From Streptomyces sp. NBC_01262 (GTDB lineage: Bacteria > Actinomycetota > Actinomycetes > Streptomycetales > Streptomycetaceae): a stretch of 64,000 bases of DNA. A model generated the notes under the pieces. The model was not told where the DNA came from and made no database searches. It saw only the letters and a list, made by a program, of their open reading frames with translations. Where the stretch lies: NCBI RefSeq assembly GCF_036226365.1, contig NZ_CP108462.1, positions 3,328,501-3,392,500 on the forward strand, in the 5' to 3' direction. Of this stretch, positions 7,403 to 15,397 are shown one piece after another; position 1 is the stretch's first letter; each line of letters opens with the position of its first letter. The position numbers were made by a program, and so were the translations under genes.

Positions 7403-8599
7403 ATGACGGGTGTGATGTCGTCCGGAAACACGCGAGCCTTGCGGCCTCTGCGCAGGATCAGCGACGCCCCCGAGTCGCTGGTGGCCGCCGCTGCCGTGCT
7501 CGCCGTGGCCGAGACGGTCGCGCGGGGCGGCAGCGCGCAGGTGAGTCTGCCGGTCGCGCTGCTGCTGTGCCTGTGCACGACGCTGCCGCTCGGTCTGCAG
7601 CGTACGTACCCGGCGGCGACCGCCGTGGCCGTCTCCGCCGCGACCCTGCTCTCGCTCGTGCCCTTCCAGTCCCTTACGGTCACCGGCCTGGCCGTACAAC
7701 TGGCCGTCCTCTACCGCCTCGGCCGGGCCGGTTCCCGCCGGCTGACGGTGCTGCTCGTGCTGCCTTTCGTGTCGCTGGCCCTGTCGGGTCCCCCGCATGC
7801 CGGCACCGGGGTGCGGGTCCTGTCGGTGCTGCTGGCATCGCTGGCCTCGGCGGCAGCCGGGGCGGGCCTGGCCCACCGGGCGCGCAGCGAAGCGCTGGAG
7901 CACACCGCCGCCCAGCGGGTCATCGCCGATACGCTGCTCGCGCATGCCGCGCGGGGCGAACGGGCCCGCATCGCACGCGAGTTGCACGATGTCGTCGCCC
8001 ACCACATCTCCATGATCGCCGTCCAGGCCGAGACCGCCCGGCTCACCACCCCCGGCCTGCCCGCCGCCGGCGCCCAACGTCTGCTCTCCATCGGCGACAC
8101 CGCCCGCGCCGCCCTCACCGAAATGCGGCGGTTGCTGGGCGTCCTGCGCGAGGACGCGGGCACGCAAGCCCCCGACCGCCGCCCCCAGCCCGGTCTCCCC
8201 CAGCTCATCGAACTCCTCGACGAGGCCCGCGACGCCACCGGCAGCGGCACCCGTCTCATCGTCCACGGCCCCGTCACGGCGCTCGACCCCGGCGTCGAGC
8301 TCACCGCGTACCGCATCGTCCAAGAAGCCCTCACCAACGCCCGCCGCCACGCGCCGGGCGCGGCGGTGGACGTGGAACTGCGTTACGGCGAGGAGGCGTT
8401 GAGGCTCCGCATCCGCGACAACGGCCCGGGGGCGAGCGGTCACGGCGCAGGTCCGGACCCAGGCCCAGGCCACGGCCTTCTCGGCATGCGCGAACGCGCC
8501 GCCACCGTCGGCGGTGACCTGCGCACCGGTCCGGCGACCGGCGGCGGCTTCCTCATCGAGGCCCGGCTGCCGATCAGGACGAAGGCGATGAGCTCTTGA
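7403..8599 (+). CDS. Two-component sensor histidine kinase, NarL/DesK-type
   Basis: The protein has about five N-terminal membrane segments with very short outer loops (residues 25-155), so it probably senses an event within the membrane. The HisKA_3 dimerisation helix ERARIARELHDVVAHHIS contains the phospho-acceptor histidine. The HATPase domain carries TAYRIVQEALTNARRHA (N-box), IRDNGPGASG (G1) and GHGLLGMRERAATVGG (G2). Two ATG codons (7403 and 7415) are possible and neither has a convincing ribosome binding site. The TGA stop overlaps the TTG start of the response regulator (TTGA). The pair is divergent from the ABC exporter operon, its likely target. Confidence 0.88.
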   Translation: MTGVMSSGNTRALRPLRRISDAPESLVAAAAVLAVAETVARGGSAQVSLPVALLLCLCTTLPLGLQRTYPAATAVAVSAATLLSLVPFQSLTVTGLAVQLAVLYRLGRAGSRRLTVLLVLPFVSLALSGPPHAGTGVRVLSVLLASLASAAAGAGLAHRARSEALEHTAAQRVIADTLLAHAARGERARIARELHDVVAHHISMIAVQAETARLTTPGLPAAGAQRLLSIGDTARAALTEMRRLLGVLREDAGTQAPDRRPQPGLPQLIELLDEARDATGSGTRLIVHGPVTALDPGVELTAYRIVQEALTNARRHAPGAAVDVELRYGEEALRLRIRDNGPGASGHGAGPDPGPGHGLLGMRERAATVGGDLRTGPATGGGFLIEARLPIRTKAMSS

Positions 8600-9279
8600 T
8601 CCGCATCATCGTCGCCGACGACCACGAGGTCGTGCGCGCCGGCTTCGCCGGACTCCTAAACACCCAGCCCGACTTCACCGTCGTCGCCACCGCCCCCGAC
8701 GGCGCCGAAGCCGTCCGCCTCTCCCGCGAGCACCGCCCCGACCTCGTCCTCATGGACGTACGCATGCCCCGCATGGACGGCATCGAGGCCACCGCCCGGC
8801 TCACCGCTCCCTCCCCCTCCAACGGTCCCGACGGCCCCCGCGTCCTCATCCTCACCACCTTCGACCTCGACGAATACGTCTACGACGCCCTCAGCGCCGG
8901 CGCCAGCGGCTTCCTCCTCAAGGACGTCACCGCCGAGCGCCTCTTCGACGCCGTCCGCATCGTCGCCGCCGGCGAGGCCCTCCTCGCCCCCGCCGTCACC
9001 CGCCGCCTCATCGGCGAATTCGCCCGCCTCCGCCCCAAGCCGTCCGCCACCGCCGCCGTCCCCCTGACCGCTCTCACCCCCCGGGAGACCCAGGTCCTGC
9101 GCCTCATAGCCGAGGGCCTGTCCAACCCCGAGATCGCCGCCCGGCTCCTGGTCAGCGAAGAGACCGTCAAGACCCACGTCAGCCGCGTCCTGGCCAAGCT
9201 CGGCCTGCGCGACCGCACGCAGGCCGTCGTCACCGCGTACGAATCGGGGCTGGTCGTACCGGGCTCTGCGAGCGGCTAG
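8596..9279 (+). CDS. LuxR/NarL-family response regulator
   Basis: The 227-residue protein has a receiver domain with the acidic pair VADDH, the phospho-acceptor aspartate at residue 54 (LVLMDVRMP) and the conserved lysine in FLLKDVTAERLF. A C-terminal LuxR helix-turn-helix follows (LTPRETQVLRLIAEGLSNPE, then VKTHVSRVLAKLGLRDR). TTG is the start codon, overlapping the kinase stop by 4 bp, so translation is coupled. It should bind promoter DNA as a phosphorylated dimer; the nearest candidate target is the divergent exporter promoter between 7302 and 7402. Confidence 0.9.
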   Translation: MIRIIVADDHEVVRAGFAGLLNTQPDFTVVATAPDGAEAVRLSREHRPDLVLMDVRMPRMDGIEATARLTAPSPSNGPDGPRVLILTTFDLDEYVYDALSAGASGFLLKDVTAERLFDAVRIVAAGEALLAPAVTRRLIGEFARLRPKPSATAAVPLTALTPRETQVLRLIAEGLSNPEIAARLLVSEETVKTHVSRVLAKLGLRDRTQAVVTAYESGLVVPGSASG

Positions 9280-9361
9280 GCCGGACAGGGCCTAGGACAC
9301 CCCCGTTGCCGCCGTTCGGGCCCATGCTGGAAGATGCCTCCGGGAAAGAGGGGGAGCGGCG

Positions 9362-10051
9362 ATGAGCGCAAACGCACCACGTGGCGGGCAGTCGGCGGAC
9401 GAGATGATCGCGGAGGCGCGGAAGGCGTTCTTCGTGATGTTCGGCTTTCTGGCGTTCGTCTGGGCGGTCCAGCTCGCCAACTGGAGCGGCGGCTACGCCC
9501 TCTCCCGCGACTTCGGCGTCGTGTCGGGCGACCTAACTGCCCTGCCCGACATCGTCACCGCCCCCTTCCTGCACTGGAGCTGGGCGCACATCGAGTCCAA
9601 CTCCGGCCCGCTGTTCATCTTCGGCTTCCTCGCGGCCTACCGGGGCGTCGTGCGCTTCCTCGGCCTGAGCCTGCTAGTCGCGGTCACCAGCGGGCTCGCG
9701 GTCTGGTTCTTCGAGCGCGGCGGCGCCGACACCGTGGGGGCCAGCGGCCTGGTCTTCGGCTACCTCGGCTATGTCGTCGTCCGGGGGCTCTTCGACCGGC
9801 ACCTCATAGACACCCTCATCGGCATCGTCATGGCCGCCTCCTTCGCGTACCTCCTCACCATCGCCGTCCCCGGCACCCCCGGCATCAGCTGGCTGGGCCA
9901 CCTCGGCGGCCTCATCGGCGGTCTGGTCGGCGCCTGGCTCTTCCGCGACCGCCGCCCCCGTCGCGACCGCCCTGCCTCCGCACCGCCCGCCCTCGCCGAG
10001 GGCCCCCGCGCGGACCTGCACAAGGAGCTCGGCGACCTCGGCCTGCTGTGA
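9362..10051 (+). CDS. Rhomboid-family intramembrane serine protease
   Basis: The 229-residue protein has six predicted membrane segments. The catalytic dyad is visible: Ser128 in GASGLVFGYLG and His180 in SWLGHLGGLIGGLVG, each in the normal membrane-embedded context. The conserved outer-leaflet motif HWSWAHIESN also fits the family. A short basic Pro-rich cytoplasmic tail ends the protein. Rhomboids cut transmembrane substrates within the bilayer; the substrate is not indicated by neighbours. GAGGGGGAGCGGCG precedes the ATG, giving a usable ribosome binding site. Confidence 0.88.
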   Translation: MSANAPRGGQSADEMIAEARKAFFVMFGFLAFVWAVQLANWSGGYALSRDFGVVSGDLTALPDIVTAPFLHWSWAHIESNSGPLFIFGFLAAYRGVVRFLGLSLLVAVTSGLAVWFFERGGADTVGASGLVFGYLGYVVVRGLFDRHLIDTLIGIVMAASFAYLLTIAVPGTPGISWLGHLGGLIGGLVGAWLFRDRRPRRDRPASAPPALAEGPRADLHKELGDLGLL

Positions 10052-10058
10052 CCATGCG

Positions 10059-11180
10059 TCAGGCGGTGTGCCATTTCTGGTTCTGGCCGCCGGTGCAGGT
10101 CCATTGCTGCAGGTAGGCGCCGTTGGCGGTCGCCCCGTCCGTGACGTCGACGCACTTGTCGGCCTGAATATTGACCAGGTCGTGCGACGAGTTGAGCACG
10201 AACTGCTGCGCACCGGTGCCGTTGCAGGTGACGAGCTGGATCCAGGCGGTGTCTTCCCGCGAGCCCCCGTTGACGTCCATGCACTTGCCCATCGCCCGTA
10301 CGGTCCCGTCGGTCATGAACTTCCACGTCTGGCGGGCGGCGCCGGTGCAGTCCATGATCTCCAGCCGGGCGCCGTCCGAGCTGCTGCCGCCGGAGACGTC
10401 GATGCAGCGGCCGGAGCCGTAGCTCACGATCGTGACCCCGCCGGCTCTGTCACCGGAATCGGTGGTCGCCGAGGTGCTCGACGTGGCTTGCACCACCGAG
10501 CCGCCCGCGGTCTCGGTGCCATCGCCCGGGCTGGCGCTGCCCGTCGTGCTCACGGAGGCGGACGGGCTGCCGGTGGGCGACTGGAGCGGGGAGCTGCTGC
10601 TGTCGGCGGACGGCGACAGGGAGTTGAAGACGCTCGCGCCCGTCGCGATCGGGTCGGGCTCTTCGCCCGGCGCGACGACCGGAGCCGACGCGTCCTTGCT
10701 GTCGTCACCGGCACCGCGCCCGAGCAGCAGGAACAGCGGGATGCCGATGAGCAGGGCGCCCAGCACGGCCCCGCCCGCCAGCAGCAGCTTGCGGCGCCGT
10801 CGGGGCGGCCTGTTTCCACCGGACTGTCCGGGCCGGCTCCCGGTGGCCGTGCCGTCCGCGCCGGCGGCTAAAGGGTTCTGGCCGGCCCCATGGAGCGGCG
10901 CGAACGCGAGCCCGGCCGCGAAGCCGTCGGCGAACGCATCCGTGGACCCGGCCGCGCCCTCGGACTCCCCTGACCCGGAGCCGGAGCGGGGCGCCGGGAC
11001 CGCGGGAACAGCCGCGGCCCGCCTGGCACTTGCCGTCCCGGCCGGGCCGCCTTTGTTGGCCGCCCGCTTGGCGTTCGCACCGGAGGAGGCATCGGCGATC
11101 GCGGACGACTTCTGCGTCCGGCGAGGCAGCGGCGACGCCTCGCCGGCCGCGGCCGTCGGGTCGTCGGGGGAAGCCGTCAT
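10059..11180 (-). CDS. Membrane-anchored ricin-B-type lectin protein
   Basis: The 373-residue protein has a long disordered, Ala/Ser/Pro/Arg-rich cytoplasmic N-terminus (about 120 residues), a basic stop-transfer patch PPRRRRK, a single transmembrane helix (LLLAGGAVLGALLIGIPLFL), a Ser/Thr/Pro-rich external stalk and a C-terminal ricin B lectin domain of about 125 residues. The lectin part has three repeats with the paired cysteines of the fold (GRCIDVSGG, GKCMDVNGG, DKCVDVTDG) and Q-x-W motifs (RQTWKF, NQKWHTA). It should bind galactose- or xylan-like sugars at the cell surface. No catalytic domain is attached. GGAAGG lies 10 nt before the ATG. Confidence 0.82.
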   Translation of the reverse strand: MTASPDDPTAAAGEASPLPRRTQKSSAIADASSGANAKRAANKGGPAGTASARRAAAVPAVPAPRSGSGSGESEGAAGSTDAFADGFAAGLAFAPLHGAGQNPLAAGADGTATGSRPGQSGGNRPPRRRRKLLLAGGAVLGALLIGIPLFLLLGRGAGDDSKDASAPVVAPGEEPDPIATGASVFNSLSPSADSSSSPLQSPTGSPSASVSTTGSASPGDGTETAGGSVVQATSSTSATTDSGDRAGGVTIVSYGSGRCIDVSGGSSSDGARLEIMDCTGAARQTWKFMTDGTVRAMGKCMDVNGGSREDTAWIQLVTCNGTGAQQFVLNSSHDLVNIQADKCVDVTDGATANGAYLQQWTCTGGQNQKWHTA

Positions 11181-11392
11181 GGCGCGGCGTCCTTCCAGGG
11201 TCAGGAGTGACAAGAAGACCCCCCGGCCGCAATCAACCACATCGATCACATCGACCGCATCAACCACACAGGCCCCGCCGGAGGTTCGCCGAAGCGAAGG
11301 GCAGCAGAGTACCTAAATCTGTGAGCCGACCGCCCGCGCCACAACGTCTTCGGGACATCATCAGAATTTCGTTACGCGACCGGCTGACCGGG

Positions 11393-12058
11393 TCACGTCG
11401 CGGCTGACGGCCGGCCGATGTGCGCGGGGACCGCCGTTCCCGGCGCCAGTGCCGGGTCCGGTTCGGGGGTGCCCCAGACGGTGCGGAGGGGGAGGACGCC
11501 GGCCCAGAGGCCCAGGTCCGCGTCGGGGCTGTCGCCGTCGTCCGGGGGGCCGGAGCGGAGTTTGACGGAGGCCTCGTCGAGGGAGAGCGCGAGGAGGGAG
11601 GTCGCGGCGAGCTCCTTGCGGCTGGGGCGGCGGGCGTAGTCCCACTGGCCGGGGGCGGCTTGTTCGGTGATGCAGCGGAGACCGGCGAGCTTGTGCTCGG
11701 GGTCGGTGACCGGCCGGGGGACGCCGTAGATCATCGCGCTGCGGTAGTTGACGCCGTGCTCGAAGACGGACCGGGCGAGCACGAGGCCGTCGACATGCGT
11801 CACCGTCACGCACACCGACGCCTGCGGCGAGGCGACGAGGCTGCGGCTGGCGGCCGAGCCGTGGAAGTAGAGCGTCTCGCCGTCGGAACCGTAGATCGTG
11901 GGGACGACCATGACCGCGCCGTCGAGGGTCACGCCGAGGTGGCAGACGAAGCCCGCTGCGAGGACGGCGTCCAGCTGGTCGCGGTCGAGGCTGCCCTGCT
12001 CGCGCAGGCGGCGGTGCCGGGTGCGGTCGGTCTCGCGGAGGGCACGGGTAGGAGACAT
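11393..12058 (-). CDS. Pyridoxamine 5'-phosphate oxidase-related flavin-binding protein
   Basis: The 221-residue protein matches the split-barrel FMN-binding family related to pyridoxamine phosphate oxidase and NimA. Landmarks are LDAVLAAGFVCHLGVTLDGA, VVPTIYGSDGETLYFHGSAA and CVTVTHVDGLVLARSVFEHG, followed by NYRSAMIYGVPRPV, a block conserved in actinobacterial members. Such proteins bind FMN or F420 and reduce varied small molecules. The N-terminus has a charged stretch of about 25 residues with no signal. The 210-bp region upstream of the lectin gene separates it from that gene. The exact reaction cannot be assigned. Confidence 0.75.
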   Translation of the reverse strand: MSPTRALRETDRTRHRRLREQGSLDRDQLDAVLAAGFVCHLGVTLDGAVMVVPTIYGSDGETLYFHGSAASRSLVASPQASVCVTVTHVDGLVLARSVFEHGVNYRSAMIYGVPRPVTDPEHKLAGLRCITEQAAPGQWDYARRPSRKELAATSLLALSLDEASVKLRSGPPDDGDSPDADLGLWAGVLPLRTVWGTPEPDPALAPGTAVPAHIGRPSAAT

Positions 12059-12161
12059 AGGGATCAGATTACTGATTCAGTTCCCAAAAGGCCATGGACC
12101 GACTGTATTCGTTGATCAGAGCCTCTCGCTCGACTGAATCCCTCGCCGTCTCGTCGCCCGG

Positions 12162-13115
12162 CTAGCTGTCGAAGAGGACGCTGACGGACTGGCCGTTGTG
12201 GATCCGGCGCATGGCCTCGGCGAGGGCCGGGGCGATGGAGAGGACGCGGAGTTTGGGGCTGCTGGCGCGCTCGTCGGCCGGGATGGGGACGGTGTCGGTG
12301 CAGACGATCTCCAGGACGTCGGGCTGGTCGCTGAGGCGTTTCAGGGCGCCGCTGGAGAAGAGTCCGTGGGTGCAGGCGACGCGGATCGAGGCGGCGCCGA
12401 GCTCGCGGAGGCGGTCGAGGAGTTCGAGGACGGTGCTGCCCTTGGCGATCTCGTCGTCGAGGACGATGACATCGCGCCCGGCGACCTCGCCGATGACGGC
12501 GCTGATGCTGACCCGGTCGTCCGCGAAGCGCTGCTTGGCGCCGGCGGCGACGGGGACGCCGAGGAGCCGGGCGAAGGCGGCGGCCTCCTTGGCGTTGCCG
12601 AGGTCGGGTGACACGACGACCGCGTTGCTCAGGTCGTACTGGGCGAAGTGGGCGGCCAGCTCGCGCAGGGCGTGCAGGTGGTCGACCGGCACGCTGAAGA
12701 ATCCGTGCACCTGGGGCGAGTGCAGGGTCATCGCCAGGACGCGGCTCGCACCCGCCGCGACCATGAGGTCGGCGACCAGGCGCCCGCCGATGGAGATGCG
12801 GGGGCGGTCCTTCTTGTCGGAGCGCGCGTAGGAGTAGTGCGGCATGACGACGGTCGTACGGGCGGCGGAGGCGCCTCGGGCGGCGTCGAGCATGAGGAGC
12901 AGCTCGACGAGATTCTCCTGCACGGGCAGTACGAGCGGCTGGATGATGAAGACGTCGCGCTCGCGGCAGTTGGCCTGCAGCTGGACCTCTAGGCAGTCGT
13001 TGGCGAAACGGTCGACGCGCACCGGGTGCAGCGGTACGCCGAGGTGGGAGCAGACCGCGGCGGCCAGCTCGGGGTGGGCACTGCCGCTGAAGACGGCGAT
13101 GTCTCGCTCACGCAC
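12162..13115 (-). CDS. prs: Ribose-phosphate pyrophosphokinase (PRPP synthase)
   Basis: The enzyme would make 5-phosphoribosyl-1-pyrophosphate from ribose-5-phosphate and ATP. The opening IAVFSGSAHPELAAAV, the catalytic flexible-loop region HYSYARSDKKDRPR, the allosteric/ATP region LHSPQVHGFF and the PRPP-binding loop VIVLDDEIAKGST are all present. GTG at 13115 is preferred because AAAGGA lies 8 nt upstream and it gives 317 residues, the usual size; an in-frame ATG at 13148 would add 11 residues without a ribosome binding site. It stands alone rather than beside glmU, so it is probably a second PRPP synthase rather than the housekeeping copy (inference). Confidence 0.88.
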   Translation of the reverse strand: MRERDIAVFSGSAHPELAAAVCSHLGVPLHPVRVDRFANDCLEVQLQANCRERDVFIIQPLVLPVQENLVELLLMLDAARGASAARTTVVMPHYSYARSDKKDRPRISIGGRLVADLMVAAGASRVLAMTLHSPQVHGFFSVPVDHLHALRELAAHFAQYDLSNAVVVSPDLGNAKEAAAFARLLGVPVAAGAKQRFADDRVSISAVIGEVAGRDVIVLDDEIAKGSTVLELLDRLRELGAASIRVACTHGLFSSGALKRLSDQPDVLEIVCTDTVPIPADERASSPKLRVLSIAPALAEAMRRIHNGQSVSVLFDS

Positions 13116-13261
13116 GGAACGGGTCCTTTGCTCGGTCGGCGCGCTCATCGTACCGGGGGCGTCACAGGCGCCCGAAAAAAGTTCTCCGGCCGTGTCGATC
13201 CGGCCGCCCGCCGTTCGACGCGTATGCAGAAGCAGGACGAAACACGATGAGGAGCACGGCA

Positions 13262-13624
13262 ATGCGCTACATGTCGCTGATCAGGATCAACGAGGACAAC
13301 GTCCCCGAGGGCGGCCCCGGCCCCGAGCTGATGGAGGAGATGGGCAAGCTCATCGAGGAGATGACCAAGGCCGGGGTCCTGCTGGACACCGCCGGGCTTC
13401 GGCCCACCGACGAGGGCACGCGGCTGCGCTGGAACCGCGGGGAGCTGTCGGTGACGGACGGGCCGTTCACCGAGACGAAGGAGTTCATCGGCGGCTACGC
13501 GCTCATCGAGGCGAAGTCGAAGGACGAGGCGATCGAGTGGACCTCGCGCTTCCTGCGGATCCACGGCGAGGCCTGGGACATCACGTGTGAGCTCCGGCAG
13601 GTCGAAGGGCCCGACTTCGACTGA
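13262..13624 (+). CDS. DGPF/YciI-family protein paired with an ECF42 sigma factor
   Basis: The 120-residue protein has the defining TDGPFTETKEFIGGYALIEA motif of the DGPF (YCII-related) family. These are small ferredoxin-like-fold proteins of unknown biochemistry whose genes are usually linked to ECF42 sigma factors, as here (44 bp upstream of one). GAGGAG lies about 7 nt before the ATG at 13262. It starts MRYMSLIRINEDN, typical for the family. The gene is probably the regulatory target or partner of the sigma factor, and the two are probably co-transcribed. Confidence 0.85.
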   Translation: MRYMSLIRINEDNVPEGGPGPELMEEMGKLIEEMTKAGVLLDTAGLRPTDEGTRLRWNRGELSVTDGPFTETKEFIGGYALIEAKSKDEAIEWTSRFLRIHGEAWDITCELRQVEGPDFD

Positions 13625-13667
13625 CCGCGCTTGCCGCTGCCCGGCGCGGCTGCTCTGATGGGTCGCT

Positions 13668-14972
13668 GTGACGGGTAGCGATTCTCGCGGCGACCAAGAC
13701 GCCCGCCGGGCGATCGACGCGGTGTGGCGGATCGAGTCCGCCCGGGTCATCGCCGGCGTGGCGCGGATCGTACGCGACCTCGGCATCGCCGAGGAGCTGG
13801 CGCAGGATGCGCTGGTCGCCGCGCTCGAACAGTGGCCGGAGTCGGGCGTCCCGGACAACCCGGGCGCCTGGCTCATGGCCACGGCCAAGCACCGCGCGAT
13901 CGATCTCGTACGCCGCAAGGAGCGCTACGCGCGCAAGCTCGAAGAGCTGGGCCACCAACTGGAGTCACAGGAGTCACGGCAGTCCCACGGGGCGGACTTC
14001 GCGGCTGCCGAGGCGGCGGCGGACGGTGACATCGAGGACGACCTGCTGCGCCTCGTGTTCACCGCGTGCCACCCGGTGCTGGCGACCGAGGCGCGGGTGG
14101 CGCTGACGCTGCGGCTGCTGGGCGGGCTGACGACGGCCGAGATCGCGCGGGCGTTCCTGGTGGGCGAGCCGACGGTCGCGCAGCGGATCGTACGGGCCAA
14201 GAAGACCCTCGCCAAGGCGGGCGTGCGCTTCGAGGTGCCGGAGGAGGGGGCGGAACGCCGGGAACGGCTGGCTTCCGTCCTGGAGGTCATCTACCTGATC
14301 TTCAACGAGGGTTACTCGGCCACCGCCGGCGACGACTGGATGCGGCCCGGGCTCTGCGAGGACGCGCTGCGGCTCGGCCGGGTGCTGGCCGGGCTGATGC
14401 CGCGCGAGCCGGAGGTGCACGGGCTGGTGGCCCTGCTGGAGATCCAGGCCTCGCGCGCCGCCGCCCGCACCGGCCCCTCCGGGGAGCCCGTGCTCCTCAC
14501 CGACCAGGACCGCCGCCGCTGGGACCAGCTCCTGATCCGCCGCGGCTTCGCCGCCCTGGCCCGCGCCGACGCGCTCCCCGGCCGCCCCGGTCCGTACGCC
14601 GTCCAGGCCGCCATCGCCGCCTGCCACGCCCGCGCCTTCACCCCCGACGACACCGACTGGCCGCGCATCGCCGAGCTGTACGACGCCCTGGCCCGGCTCG
14701 TCCCCTCCCCCGTCGTCGAGCTCAACCGCGCCGTCGCCGTCGCCATGGCCCACGGGCCCGAACAGGGCCTCAAGCTCGTGGACGCGCTCGGCGACGAGCC
14801 CGCCCTGCGCCGCTACCACCTGCTCCCCACCGTCCGCGGCGACCTCCTCGCCCGCCTCGGCCGGCACGCCGAGGCCCGCACCGAGTTCGAGCGCGCGGCC
14901 GCGCTCACCCGCAACGAGCGCGAGCGTGACCTGCTCCTCGCCCGCGCGGCGGAGGCGGACAGAAGCAGCTAG
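13668..14972 (+). CDS. ECF sigma factor of the ECF42 type with C-terminal TPR-like extension
   Basis: The 434-residue protein has sigma region 2 (VIAGVARIVRDLGIAEELAQ, then WLMATAKHRAIDLVRRK) and region 4 (LTLRLLGGLTTAEIARAFLV, PTVAQRIVRAKKTLAKAG), followed by a 230-residue C-terminal extension rich in helical repeats (FNEGYSAT, LELNRAVAVAMAHGPEQGL, ERAAALTRNERERDLLLAR). That size and tail define ECF42, where the extension is required for activity and no anti-sigma factor is encoded. Its DGPF partner gene lies directly upstream. GTG start at 13668. The stop overlaps the convergent blaI-like gene by 4 bp. Confidence 0.88.
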   Translation: MTGSDSRGDQDARRAIDAVWRIESARVIAGVARIVRDLGIAEELAQDALVAALEQWPESGVPDNPGAWLMATAKHRAIDLVRRKERYARKLEELGHQLESQESRQSHGADFAAAEAAADGDIEDDLLRLVFTACHPVLATEARVALTLRLLGGLTTAEIARAFLVGEPTVAQRIVRAKKTLAKAGVRFEVPEEGAERRERLASVLEVIYLIFNEGYSATAGDDWMRPGLCEDALRLGRVLAGLMPREPEVHGLVALLEIQASRAAARTGPSGEPVLLTDQDRRRWDQLLIRRGFAALARADALPGRPGPYAVQAAIAACHARAFTPDDTDWPRIAELYDALARLVPSPVVELNRAVAVAMAHGPEQGLKLVDALGDEPALRRYHLLPTVRGDLLARLGRHAEARTEFERAAALTRNERERDLLLARAAEADRSS

Positions 14973-15355
14973 GGCCTGCCGCCCTCCGCCAGGAAGAGCC
15001 GCAGCGCCTCCTCCTCGGCCGGGCTGAGGCCGGTCACGAACTGCTGCAGCGCGGCGATGGGGTCCGGGCCCCGGTCGAGCGCCTGGTGCATGGCCTCGGC
15101 GGTGAGCTCGGCGGCGTTCTTGGTCGGCCGGTAGGCGCCCCGCCGGCCGTCGGCGTCGCGGATGACCATTCCCTTGTCGTACAGCCGCTTCAGGATCGTG
15201 TGAACGGTGTTGTAGGCGAGGTCGCCGCCGAGTTCGGCCTGGATGTCGGCAGGGGTGATCGCGCTGTCCGCCGCCCACAAGGTGGCGAGGATCTCACTCT
15301 CCAGTTCGCCGGGGCTGCGGCGCGCCGACTTGTCCGAATGATCAGTGGCTGCCAT
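14969..15355 (-). CDS. BlaI/MecI/CopY-family transcriptional repressor
   Basis: The 128-residue protein has a winged helix-turn-helix (LESEILATLWAADSAITPAD, then LAYNTVHTILKRLYDKGMV) followed by RRGAYRPTKNAAELTAEAM, the BlaI/MecI arrangement, and a C-terminal dimerisation helix. These repressors are inactivated by a BlaR-type membrane protease; none is adjacent here. It is divergent from the membrane glycosyltransferase gene with only 42 bp between starts, so an operator in this gap could control both. Its 3' end overlaps the ECF42 gene by 4 bp. Confidence 0.82.
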   Translation of the reverse strand: MAATDHSDKSARRSPGELESEILATLWAADSAITPADIQAELGGDLAYNTVHTILKRLYDKGMVIRDADGRRGAYRPTKNAAELTAEAMHQALDRGPDPIAALQQFVTGLSPAEEEALRLFLAEGGRP

Positions 15356-15397
15356 AACCGCACCTTACAACCCGTAGGGTGACTGGAGGGGGAGACC

